Shown piece after piece: positions 9,017 through 17,749 of a stretch of 64,000 nucleotides of DNA (positions within the stretch are counted from its first letter, which is position 1; every line of letters starts with the position of its first letter). The DNA comes from an uncultured Nitrososphaerales archaeon. GTDB lineage: Archaea > Thermoproteota > Nitrososphaeria > Nitrososphaerales > Nitrosocaldaceae. Both the position numbers and the translations under genes were made by a program. The DNA lies in contig CALHIV010000005.1 in the NCBI GenBank assembly GCA_938030895.1, positions 1-64,000 on the forward strand, read 5' to 3'. The notes under the pieces were generated by a model, which made no database searches, was not told where the DNA came from, and saw only the letters and a list, made by a program, of their open reading frames with translations.

Positions 9017-9793
9017 ATGGAAGAGGGATATCTGTTGATAGAAAAGGCGTTCACAAAAGAACATCTTGAGTTAGTTAAGAGGTATCAGTCTAGAATGGCC
9101 AATAACGTTGTAGCATATGATGTCACCGATGTTAGAAGTATAAGGTATGCAGTTGGTGTAGATGTTGCATACAAGGGCGATACAGCATTTGCAGTAGCGG
9201 TCATGGTTGATAGGCTAAACTACAGTATAGTTGGTAAGCATAGTAGCATAAGCAAGGTTTACATACCATACATGCCAGGCCTGTTATTCCTTAGGGAGGG
9301 CGCACCTATACTTAGAGCACTCATGGGCCTAATAAAGAGTATAGGTAGCAGAGTTGGCGAGTGTATAATTCTTGTAGATGGAAATGGTATGTTACATCCA
9401 AGACTCTTCGGATTAGCATGCTATATAGGCATCATCATAGATAAACCAACCATAGGGGTTAGCAAGTCCCTCCTCTGTGGTACAATTCATCATAGGAATG
9501 GGTACAGTGCAGTTATGCTGAATGGTAGAGAAGTTGCTAGAGTAATAAGGTACAATAACAGGCGGATCTATGTTAGCATAGGGCATAAGATAGGTCTGGA
9601 TAGTGCAGAGAGTATAGTTAGATCGTTGATATATTGTAGGGTAGGAGAATCATCGTCAATATCAATATCAACATCCACATCCACATCTGCATCTTCATAT
9701 ACGCACACACAAAGATCCATACTGGAGCCTGAGCCATTGAGGCTTGCACATAACGCTGCTAACTCACTGCGTAGATCTCAGGCCTTACCTTGA
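9017..9793 (+). CDS. nfi: Endonuclease V
   Basis: 258 residues. It nicks DNA (or RNA) next to deaminated adenine (inosine). The catalytic set is visible: GVDVAY (Asp49), the wedge PYMPGLLFLREG (Tyr85, Glu94), LVDGNG (Asp121) and HPRLFGLACYIG, then VSKSLL (Lys150). Near residues 214-230 there is a serine/threonine/isoleucine run encoded by a hexanucleotide-type repeat, placed before the final EPLRLAHNAANSL helix. The 3' end overlaps the end of the convergent geranylgeranyl reductase gene by 35 bp. Confidence 0.92.
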   Translation: MEEGYLLIEKAFTKEHLELVKRYQSRMANNVVAYDVTDVRSIRYAVGVDVAYKGDTAFAVAVMVDRLNYSIVGKHSSISKVYIPYMPGLLFLREGAPILRALMGLIKSIGSRVGECIILVDGNGMLHPRLFGLACYIGIIIDKPTIGVSKSLLCGTIHHRNGYSAVMLNGREVARVIRYNNRRIYVSIGHKIGLDSAESIVRSLIYCRVGESSSISISTSTSTSASSYTHTQRSILEPEPLRLAHNAANSLRRSQALP

Positions 9794-11240
9794 ACCTCTC
9801 AAACGCATCATTCAAGATTGCCATTAGCCTTGTATGCCATTCTCTGAACCCATCTGGACTCCTTGGGTAGTCTCTATAATGCTCAACCAGTACCCTGTTT
9901 ACATCTGCTGTATACTTCAAGCCTTCAGCAGTCCTCTTATTCAGTACTCCCCTTATCAGCATGCTTATCTTATCCACATACCCAAAGTCTGGATGTTCTC
10001 CCTTGCTTATCTTCTCAACATCAAGCTTTGATATGAAGTGCTTCATCCCATAGTTTATCTGCTCATTAGAGAGTGTCTGCAGGAACCTCCTGAATACCTC
10101 AAGCCCTGCAGTCTTGTAACCATACTCATCAACAAAGTCTGTATTATATCTCCATAGCCCTTGCTCACTCACATCATTACTCTCAATAGCATACACAGCA
10201 TCCCTACCTGCTATAACCCCTGCTATTATTGCTGGACCTATACCTCCAGCATCTAGAGGCTTTGGCATCCATGCAGAGTCCCCAGCAAGCATGTACCCGT
10301 TCGCTACAAGGCAGTCGTTCTGCCTCCTAACAGATACCTGCCATGTGCCCCATGCATTGCCATCATCATCTCTCCCATCTGCAAGCCTTGGATTGCTTAT
10401 GGCTGGATTGCTTGCTACGTAAGCATCTATGAGCGATTTGAGCGTATCACTCCTCTTGAGCATAGCATTCCTCAACTCAAGACTTCGATGCTGTACTCCT
10501 AGGCCTATGTTCACCTTCCTATCCGATTTGGGGAATACCCAGGCATAACCCCCTGGAGCTATCATCTGGTCAAGATGTATTATCGCATAGTCTGGATCGA
10601 AGTATGTCCTATCTTCTCTAGCAGGATCGAATGTAAGGATATACCTCCCAGTTGCCTCTATATCATCCTTGTCTATGCTCCTCTGAATATACGTGCGTAT
10701 CGGTAGGGTAGATCTAAGCATTGATGCTATACCAGTACAGTCTATCACAACCTTTGCTCTAGCCTTGAATGGTTGATTACTCTTCATATCTATGCCTTGA
10801 ACACCTTTAACATAGCCATCCTCTGCTATCACCTGCCTAAGCATTACATTCCACCTGAACTCTACGCCTAACTTCCTTGCATACTCTATCTGCTTGAATG
10901 GTAGTACTCTTCTATTGAGTATATAGCCATCACCCTCAAAGTATATAGCGGTCTCATGGTCTGGAGAGTATGCTACCACCCCCTTCACATTATGCTCTAT
11001 CTCGGGCCTATCCCATCTCAATCCTGTATGCTTTGCTAGATAGTCAACGTTGTTCTTGCCTACAGCATCACCACATACCCAACCAGTCAGGGTCTTCTTG
11101 CCTGCCTCATCCTCTGGATTCTTATCTATCAGTAGTATCCTAAGGCTATTGTTATGTTTTGCAGCGCTTATAGCCGCTATCGTACCTGCTATACCAGCAC
11201 CAGCAACTATTATATCATAATCATAACTGTTACCAGACAT
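9759..11240 (-). CDS. Geranylgeranyl reductase family FAD-dependent oxidoreductase
   Basis: About 493 residues from ATG 11240. The N-terminal FAD dinucleotide motif is DIIVAGAGIAGTIAA; later GYAWVFPKSDRKVNIGLG and YMLAGDSAWMPKPLDAGGIGPAI are the second FAD motif and the family's DAGGIG segment. Such enzymes saturate the isoprenoid chains of archaeal membrane lipids or of quinones. A TATA element (11263-11271) lies 26 bp before ATG 11240, which makes the upstream in-frame start (11282) unlikely and the transcript leaderless. It converges on endonuclease V with overlap. Confidence 0.88.
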   Translation of the reverse strand: MSGNSYDYDIIVAGAGIAGTIAAISAAKHNNSLRILLIDKNPEDEAGKKTLTGWVCGDAVGKNNVDYLAKHTGLRWDRPEIEHNVKGVVAYSPDHETAIYFEGDGYILNRRVLPFKQIEYARKLGVEFRWNVMLRQVIAEDGYVKGVQGIDMKSNQPFKARAKVVIDCTGIASMLRSTLPIRTYIQRSIDKDDIEATGRYILTFDPAREDRTYFDPDYAIIHLDQMIAPGGYAWVFPKSDRKVNIGLGVQHRSLELRNAMLKRSDTLKSLIDAYVASNPAISNPRLADGRDDDGNAWGTWQVSVRRQNDCLVANGYMLAGDSAWMPKPLDAGGIGPAIIAGVIAGRDAVYAIESNDVSEQGLWRYNTDFVDEYGYKTAGLEVFRRFLQTLSNEQINYGMKHFISKLDVEKISKGEHPDFGYVDKISMLIRGVLNKRTAEGLKYTADVNRVLVEHYRDYPRSPDGFREWHTRLMAILNDAFERFKVRPEIYAVS

Positions 11241-11262
11241 GCAAGGCATAGGGCATCTGCTA

Positions 11263-11271
11263 CTTAAAAAC
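11263..11271 (-). promoter_or_regulatory. TATA element for the geranylgeranyl reductase
   Basis: Read on the minus strand the element is GTTTTTAAG, centred 26 bp upstream of ATG 11240. It decides between the two possible starts of the reductase. Confidence 0.6.
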
Positions 11272-11329
11272 TCTTTCTTCAAGGTTGTTCTTTACCTCTA
11301 CCTATGCCATTGATCAACTCATCTACCGT

Positions 11330-11425
11330 TGGCTAATCCTGATGAAGGTTAGGTATGCTGGGTCGGATTGTCGCGAGGTCCTCATTGCTTGCTAGGCTCA
11401 GCCTGGAGCGGCTCTCACCTCATCC
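11330..11425. ncRNA. GC-rich intergenic stretch, possible structured RNA
   Basis: By my own count, 37 of the 60 bases at 11361-11420 are G or C, far above the surrounding intergenic DNA and like the tRNA genes of this window. A 5-bp arm GAGGT/ACCTC can enclose about 37 nt containing an AGCC/GGCT hairpin, and a second hairpin lies at 11334-11356. TGATGA occurs at 11339-11344, but no properly spaced CTGA completes a C/D box RNA. Strand and class are unknown. Confidence 0.35.
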
Positions 11426-11434
11426 CCATCTATA

Positions 11435-11914
11435 TTACTCCTTGACCCTAATAATCCTTCCCTTGTGATATCTTCCCCTATCTTGTCCTGTCTTGTCTGC
11501 ATAACTCCTACGTAATGCCTTTAACGTCCCAGACGTCTTTAGAGTACGTATTCCTAGTATAGAGAGTATATGCATAACATTGGCATAGTGCTCAAGTGCA
11601 CATCTGATTATGATTTGGGTTAGCATTACTCTACCATTAGAGGGACTCTCTCTAGCATCATACTCTAACCCTTTGCCAATTGTAATACTTGATAGCTGTA
11701 TACTCCCTCCCCCTTCCTCTCCCTTCTTCCTATCTTCACTGTAGCCCTTGTATCTACCCTTGCTGTATACAAGCGAGATCCTTGCATGTTCAAGCTCCTC
11801 CCTACCGAACCTCTCAGCATATGCATCCCTTATCCTCTTAACGATTGCCTTGTAATCACTATACCCATGTAAAGTATCTATACATGCAAGTATATACCTC
11901 TTCTTATACCTCAT
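11435..11914 (-). CDS. pop5: RNase P protein Pop5 (Rpp14/Pop5 family)
   Basis: About 159 residues from ATG 11914 (MRYKKRYILAC). The N-terminal KKRYILACIDT, central RISLVYSKGRY, ILIRC-like IIIRCALEHYANV, and the conserved KTSGTLKALRRSY are those of Pop5, the archaeal RNase P protein that joins Rpp30 on the catalytic RNA. A glutamate/glycine-rich loop near residues 60-72 is an insertion. The start overlaps the end of the upstream COG1325 gene by 11 bp. An in-frame ATG at 11932 is also possible. The C-terminal tail is basic. Confidence 0.85.
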   Translation of the reverse strand: MRYKKRYILACIDTLHGYSDYKAIVKRIRDAYAERFGREELEHARISLVYSKGRYKGYSEDRKKGEEGGGSIQLSSITIGKGLEYDARESPSNGRVMLTQIIIRCALEHYANVMHILSILGIRTLKTSGTLKALRRSYADKTGQDRGRYHKGRIIRVKE

Positions 11915-12404
11915 CTGAACCACCAATAGCATCTCTCAGTACTTCAAAGGTTGCTCTATGCATACGCTTTGCAACCTTGAGCCTTATCCTTACAGCATTT
12001 GATTGAGAGAGCTTTATCCTCCCATCAACCATCTCTTGCTTGCTTATCCTTATGTAGAGTGATGATCTATTATCAGTGTAGAGATCAAACTCCCTATATA
12101 TGGATGAGATATCAGCATTACTCAACGATCCTATAACTCTACTAGCAAGATGCCCTGCATCATCACCTTTAATGCTTCCCTTTAGTAGGATTATCTCATT
12201 ACCATGATGCCCAGTCAGTATCTCTCTAGTCAGCATACCACTCCTTATACCTAGGGTATTGTGTAGGGCATCGATAACCTTATCCAGATCCTCTGTAGCA
12301 TGCACTATAAGTTCTACATCTGCAGATGTGAAGATCGCATTTAGATTCTTCTTCGCATCCATCTTCTCTTCTTCTCCATCTCTTGTCATACCTTGAGCAT
12401 CCAT
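11904..12404 (-). CDS. COG1325 RNA-binding protein, exosome-associated type
   Basis: 166 residues. The start is variable and charged; the conserved part begins at DVELIVHATEDLDKVIDALHNTLG and continues with LTGHHGNEIILLKGSIKG, DLYTDNRSSLYIRISKQE and a C-terminal IRLKVAKR helix. This fits the archaeal family annotated as predicted exosome subunit or RNA-binding protein. It is co-transcribed with pop5, linking tRNA processing and RNA turnover. Its molecular activity is not established. Confidence 0.78.
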   Translation of the reverse strand: MDAQGMTRDGEEEKMDAKKNLNAIFTSADVELIVHATEDLDKVIDALHNTLGIRSGMLTREILTGHHGNEIILLKGSIKGDDAGHLASRVIGSLSNADISSIYREFDLYTDNRSSLYIRISKQEMVDGRIKLSQSNAVRIRLKVAKRMHRATFEVLRDAIGGSDEV

Positions 12405-12457
12405 GGACTAGGATATATTATATTATACTACATTATATTATACTATAACTACTGGTG

Positions 12458-13768
12458 CTACATGAAGGAATATACACATCTAGCAGACTCTAGCCTTATA
12501 TAGGGGGATCCTTCGCCTATCTTGAATCCATACTGCTCATCCCTGTATGGTTTGAGTATAGCAACCCTGCTTATGGCATCCATGCCATTCAGTATATTCC
12601 TAACACTATCCTGTATACTTATACCCTTTATAGCATGCACCATCTCTCTCCCCTTCACATAGTATGCTATCACAGGCTTGATCTCAATTATACCTGTGAC
12701 GGTATCTACACTTGCCCTACTCACGCCCCTCATGAGTATACATTCTTGAGCATCGCTGATCATCTCATCTACATACCAGTCCATCGGCTTTACATATACA
12801 TTGCTTATGGTTGGTTTTGGTATCCCATCAAGCCCTCCTCTTGCATTGCCTGGGGTAGAGTATTCATCACTATAAGCTGTAAGCCTTGTATGCAGTAGGC
12901 TAATGGTATCACTGTTAAGGAGTACCTTCCTCTTACCCTTTACCCCTTCATCATCCCATGTGAACGAACCATAACCGTTTGGTAGCGTTGGGTCATCTAC
13001 AACTTCAACACCCTCCTGCATATGGATGGATGAGAATACCTTTGGATTGAAGATATCCGCTTCAAGCATCCTCCCTATAAGCCTTGCAAGTGCACCACCA
13101 GCCTCACCATCAAGTATAACCTTGAATCTCTTACCAGACTCTAGTATGGAGAACTGCCTCGCATCTATCAGATGTCTCATCATGCTTATCATATCATCTA
13201 GGGCATCATCCATACTCTTACGCTTGATTACATCTATCCCTCCTCTACCTCCCATACTCTTGCTAACCTGTATGATACCCCCATGATGTCTCATCATAAG
13301 CCTTATCTCTATAACTGCATTTACCATCAGTTCTCTAACATCGGTACCCTCGCTACTCACCAACCCTTCATCATCCTCTTCATAGGATAGGCTCACTTCT
13401 ACCCTTACAAAATCGTTCAGCCTATTCCTGAGCATGGATACTACATACTCCATTATATCGTACAAACTCCCATCTCTAACCCTCTCTGTTGTAGATGGTG
13501 TAATATGCCCTTTCTCTACATCAACCTCTACGAGATTTAAAGAATTGCCTCTCCCAGTGTATGCATGTGATGAAGTAGCATGCTCTATCGCCTGCTCTAC
13601 AATATCATCTATCTGACGATCTAAGGAGTGAAGATTGCTGGTATATGATGAGGATGAGATCGATTCATTCTGATTATGCCTAGAGGGATTACTCATACTT
13701 GCTATACCATAACCATTAGATAATGCTCTAGCGGTTATGCTCATATCTTCCTCCTCTCTTACAGCCAT
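12458..13768 (-). CDS. TldD/PmbA-family protein lacking the HExxxH metal motif
   Basis: About 436 residues from ATG 13768, which follows GAGGGG by 5 bp and a TATA-like ATATAAAG by a normal distance; the frame is open to 13888. The C-terminal half has the TldD layout: VVDDPTLPNGYGSFTWDDEG, then LTAYSDEYSTPGNARGG, PTISNVYVKPMD, and an IEIKPVIAYYVKGREM strand pair. Where active TldD has LLHEAVGHGLE, this protein has ALARLIGRMLEAD (about 226-238), so all zinc ligands are missing. It may be the PmbA/TldE-like partner of an active TldD elsewhere, or a pseudoenzyme. The N-terminal part carries a serine-rich insertion. Confidence 0.75.
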   Translation of the reverse strand: MAVREEEDMSITARALSNGYGIASMSNPSRHNQNESISSSSYTSNLHSLDRQIDDIVEQAIEHATSSHAYTGRGNSLNLVEVDVEKGHITPSTTERVRDGSLYDIMEYVVSMLRNRLNDFVRVEVSLSYEEDDEGLVSSEGTDVRELMVNAVIEIRLMMRHHGGIIQVSKSMGGRGGIDVIKRKSMDDALDDMISMMRHLIDARQFSILESGKRFKVILDGEAGGALARLIGRMLEADIFNPKVFSSIHMQEGVEVVDDPTLPNGYGSFTWDDEGVKGKRKVLLNSDTISLLHTRLTAYSDEYSTPGNARGGLDGIPKPTISNVYVKPMDWYVDEMISDAQECILMRGVSRASVDTVTGIIEIKPVIAYYVKGREMVHAIKGISIQDSVRNILNGMDAISRVAILKPYRDEQYGFKIGEGSPYIRLESARCVYSFM

Positions 13769-13950
13769 AGTATCCCCTCTAAAGATGAGGTTGGTGCATC
13801 TGCTATGGCGGATCTTTATATCCAGATATCTAACGGTTCTTGCCTTGGCTAGATGTTTAATTAATATATCGTTTGTTGGTATGTACATCTTACTAGATAT
13901 GAATAAGGAATTTTAATATTTAATCCTTATCTCCGCTATATCTGTATTTA

Positions 13951-14574
13951 TTACTTTGTCTGTTGCCCTTGTTGTACCTGAATCAGAGGCTTCTTACTCA
14001 GCAGTTTACTCTTCCATACTGCTACAAATCTAACATTGATTATATCCTTAACCCTGTGATGTATATCTGCATTCAATTTTGGTCCTACAACTGCCTGTAT
14101 GAACTGATCTATGTTCAATTTTGGCACTTCCATGCTTAATACATCATCTATAACCTTCCTTATATCATGCTTCTTCGATGTATTGATCTTCTTCTGTGTG
14201 AAGGTAACTGTATAGATCCTGAACGTGTAACCATCTGCAGTCGTGTAATCCTTTATGAAGTTGACCATGGATGAGCCTCTCCTCACTAGGCTCTTTATGA
14301 ACTCCCTAGAGTACTCGTGACCTTTTAGATAGGTATAGGCATCCTCTCCCTCAATCCTCTCTATCTGAAAGTATAACTTTATTGCATGTTGTTGTGGATC
14401 TGTATGCCAGAGATCGAATAGAGTACACTCTATCACCCTACCTACTGCATTCTCCTCATCGGTTACAGGTATGTATGCTATTGGCTGATTTGCAAATACA
14501 CTTGGTGCGTGTACAACAACCCATCTCTTATCCCTCCACTTATCCCTTACCTTACCACTCTTCTTTGCTGGCAT
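13951..14574 (-). CDS. rps3ae: 30S ribosomal protein eS1 (S3Ae)
   Basis: About 207 residues from ATG 14574 (MPAKKSGKVRDKWRDKRW). The upstream in-frame TTG at 14604 sits within a few bases of the TATA element CTTATATTTAAG and cannot be in the transcript. Characteristic segments are WVVVHAPSVFANQPIAYIPV, VGRVIECTLFDL, and the FRIYTVTFTQKKINTSKKHDIRKV core. The protein ends in a glutamine-rich tail. It binds the small subunit near the mRNA exit. Divergent from nusA. Confidence 0.93.
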   Translation of the reverse strand: MPAKKSGKVRDKWRDKRWVVVHAPSVFANQPIAYIPVTDEENAVGRVIECTLFDLWHTDPQQHAIKLYFQIERIEGEDAYTYLKGHEYSREFIKSLVRRGSSMVNFIKDYTTADGYTFRIYTVTFTQKKINTSKKHDIRKVIDDVLSMEVPKLNIDQFIQAVVGPKLNADIHHRVKDIINVRFVAVWKSKLLSKKPLIQVQQGQQTK

Positions 14575-14742
14575 CCTCTTATCTCTCCTATACTTCTCTA
14601 GCAACTTAAATATAAGTTTACTTACCTTTAGTATTGCAATTCATTGTATTGCAACCCAATTACTCACTACTAATCCTATTATATATAGGAGGAGTGTTAT
14701 CTTTAAATGTGGCTCTATAGTAGAGGGATGTTATAAAGCGGT

Positions 14743-15198
14743 ATGACAGGTATAAGGTTAACATCAGACGAGTTAAGGTTGATGTCTCTCTTTCAGAGCA
14801 TAACTACAGTTACTGCTAAGGACTGCGTCATAGATGAGAAGATGGATAGGGTGATATTCGTTATAGACAAGGGTGATATGGGCTTAGCCATAGGTAGGAA
14901 TGGCTCTACAATAAGGACCCTGCAGAATATGATAGGGAAGAGGATAGAACTTGTAGAGTACTCTGATGACCTTGCAGAGTTTGTGAAGAACATGCTTGGG
15001 AGGGAGGTCGTGCTCGATGTGAAGATAGGTAACCACTCATCCAATCATGGTAAGGTAGTAACGGTCATAGTCGATTCAAGGAAGAAGGGTATGGTTGTTG
15101 GTAGAGAAGGGAGGAATGTAGAGAAGGCTAGACTTCTAACGAAGCGTTACTTCGACGTGGCAAATGTTATAATAAGGGGTCAGGAGGCGAGTATCTGA
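14743..15198 (+). CDS. nusA: Archaeal NusA-like KH-domain protein
   Basis: 151 residues, the usual archaeal length with only two KH domains. The first has [25 protein letters not shown] (GRNG loop), the second [24 protein letters not shown] (GREG loop). It binds RNA and is linked to transcription elongation or termination. The stop TGA shares its last base with the ATG of rps12, so the two are translationally coupled. The usual upstream RNA polymerase genes and eL30 are absent; the operon starts here. Confidence 0.92.
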   Translation: MTGIRLTSDELRLMSLFQSITTVTAKDCVIDEKMDRVIFVIDKGDMGLAIGRNGSTIRTLQNMIGKRIELVEYSDDLAEFVKNMLGREVVLDVKIGNHSSNHGKVVTVIVDSRKKGMVVGREGRNVEKARLLTKRYFDVANVIIRGQEASI

Positions 15199-15635
15199 TG
15201 GCAAACTCACCAGTTGGTATGTTCGCTGCCAGAACGCTTAAGCAGAAGAGGCTTAGATTCAGATGGTCTGAGAGGAAGTTCAAGCGTAGAGTACTCATGC
15301 TAGATAAGAAGGCAGACCCTCTAGAGGGAGCACCACAGGCAAGGGGTATAGTTCTTGAGAAGGTTGGGGTAGAGTCGAAGCAACCAAACTCTGCAGTTAG
15401 AAAGTGTGTTAGAGTACAGTTGATAAAGAATGGTAATGTTGTGACAGCATTCTGCCCTAGGGATGGCGCATTGAACTACATAGATGAGCATGACGAGGTG
15501 GTTATAGAGGGTATAGGAGGCTCCATGGGGAGAGCAATGGGCGATATACCAGGCGTCAGGTGGAAGGTATCCAAGGTTAATGGTGTATCGCTAAAGGAGC
15601 TGGTAAGGGGAAGGAAGGAGAAGCCAAGGCGATGA
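15198..15635 (+). CDS. rps12: 30S ribosomal protein uS12
   Basis: 145 residues. It shapes the decoding centre. The universally conserved [15 protein letters not shown] and [16 protein letters not shown] segments are present, with the archaeal basic N-terminus [21 protein letters not shown]. The ATG overlaps the nusA stop by one base. uS7 follows after 92 bp, completing the str-type order nusA-rps12-rps7; EF-1A does not follow. Confidence 0.96.
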   Translation: MANSPVGMFAARTLKQKRLRFRWSERKFKRRVLMLDKKADPLEGAPQARGIVLEKVGVESKQPNSAVRKCVRVQLIKNGNVVTAFCPRDGALNYIDEHDEVVIEGIGGSMGRAMGDIPGVRWKVSKVNGVSLKELVRGRKEKPRR

Positions 15636-15727
15636 TGTGCAGTATAGATGCGAATAGAGGATATGTATTCTGTTAGCAGTAAAGGGAAGATAAATAAGAG
15701 AGGAGTGTAGAGGTCTTATAGATAGAG

Positions 15728-16330
15728 ATGGGTAAAGAGGAACCAACTCTCATGCTATTCAACAGATGGGACTTCAGCGAGGTCAAGGTTACAGATCCAG
15801 GGTTGAAGAGGGCACTATCTTTAAAGCCCGTGCTAGTCCCTATTAGCTTTGGGAGGCACGAGCATAAGAGGTTCGGTAAGGCCGATGTGAATATAGTTGA
15901 GCGTTTAGTGAACAGTATAATGCACTTCGGTAAGAGATATGCCAAGAATACAGGTAGGATGGCCGGTAAGAAGGCTAGAGCAATAAATATAGTAAAGACC
16001 GCACTAGATATAATACACCTTAGAACCAACCAGAATCCCATAGCGGTTCTTGTTAAAGCGGTAGAGAATGCCTCACCAAACGAGGATACCACAAGGATAA
16101 TCTATGGAGGGGTTGTATACCATGTATCTGTAGATGTATCCCCATTGAGAAGGATCGATCTTGCATTAAGATTTATAGCAGAGGGGGCTAGAGAGTCAAC
16201 TTACTCAAACCCAAAGACGATAGAGGAGGCTTTGGCTGATGAGATAATACTTGCTGCAAGCAATGATCCAAACAGCTTTGCGATAAAGAAGAAGAATGAG
16301 CAGGAGAGGATTGCTATGGCATCACGTTAG
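15728..16330 (+). CDS. rps7: 30S ribosomal protein uS7
   Basis: 200 residues. It organises the head of the small subunit. [21 protein letters not shown] at the N-terminus, [25 protein letters not shown], and the [22 protein letters not shown] region are archaeal uS7. The last part, [14 protein letters not shown], is a conserved basic tail. ATG at 15728 follows TAGAG with no strong SD; a separate promoter in the 92-bp gap is possible. Confidence 0.95.
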   Translation: MGKEEPTLMLFNRWDFSEVKVTDPGLKRALSLKPVLVPISFGRHEHKRFGKADVNIVERLVNSIMHFGKRYAKNTGRMAGKKARAINIVKTALDIIHLRTNQNPIAVLVKAVENASPNEDTTRIIYGGVVYHVSVDVSPLRRIDLALRFIAEGARESTYSNPKTIEEALADEIILAASNDPNSFAIKKKNEQERIAMASR

Positions 16331-16362
16331 ACTGGAGCAGAACACGTTAAACTAGAGCTGAA

Positions 16363-16719
16363 CTAGACCTTTCTTAACCTTGATAGTATTATATTGGCTA
16401 GCAGTGCTGAAGATATACCTAATATGCCTAAAAGGAGCATGTATATGTGTGGCGCATCATGCTTAAGATGAGCTATTACGCTAGTTGAGGGATCTACCTT
16501 ATCCCAGTGCACTCTATAGTGATCGTTGTACTCTCTAACATGTATGCTCTTACCATCGTAAAGCCTTAACCTGTAATCTGCTCTCTGCCCGTGTGGCTCT
16601 CCTACAGAACGCTTGAATCCTACAAGGGTAGGGTGTATTATAGCGCTCTTCTTCACCATAACATCCTCGTGCGCAGGGAGCGTTAGAACCTTCTCTACTA
16701 TCTTACTCCATTCGATCAT
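16363..16719 (-). CDS. Small protein with C-terminal membrane anchor, unknown function
   Basis: 118 residues, not recognised. Residues 1-85 are soluble and polar (VGFKRSVGEPHGQRADYRLRLYDGKSIHVREYNDH includes an aromatic/basic core); residues 88-110 form one hydrophobic helix followed by RLRKV, so it is probably a tail-anchored protein facing the cytoplasm. It converges on rps7 with a 32-bp gap. Base composition matches the neighbours. Confidence 0.7.
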   Translation of the reverse strand: MIEWSKIVEKVLTLPAHEDVMVKKSAIIHPTLVGFKRSVGEPHGQRADYRLRLYDGKSIHVREYNDHYRVHWDKVDPSTSVIAHLKHDAPHIYMLLLGILGISSALLANIILSRLRKV

Positions 16720-16827
16720 AACTGTAAGAAGAAACGAAAATATTTATACATTCTATAAGCGTTTAACCCCTGTACTCCTGTACATTGATTGTAATAATGG
16801 TAACATGGATCGATATCTTGCTTTTGC

Positions 16828-17478
16828 TTAAGACATGGTTGCATCTACTGATATAAGGTCTGGCTCACGAATATACTCAAGCGTGTCAGGATCGAAGCCC
16901 ATCAATGCTACACTCTCCCTCGCTGTAGGGGAACCTCTCTCAAGTATCTTTGATGCTATGTACCTTCTATACTCCCTTGACCACTGTTGCCCTAACTTGT
17001 ACTTACCAGTCATGGTTATGGGCCTGACCTTTATAACAGTAACATGCCTAACGCTATCCATACCCTTGCTTAACCTCCTGTAGTAACCTTCCTTCTGGTA
17101 CTTCTCCATGAGGCTGTTCAATGCATTAGACTTCTCCTCCAGATCCTCAACCAATGATGCTAAGCCCTTTACAACAACGCTTATGTATAGGGTATCTGCA
17201 CTACAGGCATCCTCTGGATCAAAGAAGTATGATGGTAGGAACTCAACGTGCTTGTGGGCCTCGAACCCAACCCTGTTATTCCTCCTTATATTATCTATCT
17301 TCTCTCCAGCATGGTGCGAATGCATGTATATTGCTTCATTAGCATACACAAAGTTCATGGGTATAAGTTGAGGGAACCCATTCTCATCTATGCTACCCAA
17401 TGTGCCTGAATATACACTGTTTAGGAATCTAACGATCTTCTCCTTTGACTTTATGCTGAACCTCTCTACCAGCCTCAT
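16828..17478 (-). CDS. Pyridoxamine 5'-phosphate oxidase-like FMN-binding protein
   Basis: 216 residues. The split-barrel features are present: VYSGTLGSIDENGFPQLIPMNFVY, AIYMHSHHAGEKIDNIRRNNRVGFEA (the HSHHAGEKIDNI segment is the flavin phosphate site of this family), and VVVKGLASLVED. The C-terminal 60 residues (VRPITMTGKYKLGQQWS, then SPTARESVALMGF) extend the fold. Related proteins bind FMN, F420 or haem; the organism makes F420 (CofE at 23.9 kb), so F420 is a possibility. Substrate unknown. Confidence 0.8.
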   Translation of the reverse strand: MRLVERFSIKSKEKIVRFLNSVYSGTLGSIDENGFPQLIPMNFVYANEAIYMHSHHAGEKIDNIRRNNRVGFEAHKHVEFLPSYFFDPEDACSADTLYISVVVKGLASLVEDLEEKSNALNSLMEKYQKEGYYRRLSKGMDSVRHVTVIKVRPITMTGKYKLGQQWSREYRRYIASKILERGSPTARESVALMGFDPDTLEYIREPDLISVDATMS

Positions 17479-17746
17479 AGAGTCCCTTTCTTATTGGTTA
17501 TAGATAACTTTTGTGATAGAGGTTCGGCTATAATTCTATATAGGTAAATAATGGAGACTCAAGATATATGGCTTAATAGATACTATGCATATGATAATGA
17601 TATACGATGTATAAGGATGGTATTTGACATGATTCAGATCCTTGTGCTATGCTAGATATTTATACCCTTATCATCATACCACCATTACTACCATTGCTAT
17701 CATCCACATTGGATAATTATTGGGCTTGGGTTTAGAAGCAAGGTTT
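17479..17746. other. Intergenic region upstream of PNPOx-like gene and downstream of tRNA-Ser
   Basis: 268 bp of A+T-rich DNA without a supported gene. Several A/T blocks (for example ATTTATACCC near 17660) could be promoters. No C/D box pair was found. Confidence 0.4.
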
Positions 17747-17749
17747 TGG

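Noticed and set aside
11241-11282. Longer N-terminus of the geranylgeranyl reductase
   Set aside because: The TATA element lies inside this extension, so the added codons cannot be in the transcript.
11339-11425. C/D box small RNA in the GC-rich stretch
   Set aside because: TGATGA is present but no correctly spaced D box CTGA or C'/D' pair was found on either strand.
13769-13888. 40-residue N-terminal extension of the TldD-like protein
   Set aside because: ATG 13768 has a good SD and a TATA element inside the extension; the extension has no family match.
17479-17746. Possible second tRNA or small RNA downstream of tRNA-Ser
   Set aside because: The region is A+T-rich throughout and has no stem consistent with a structured RNA.
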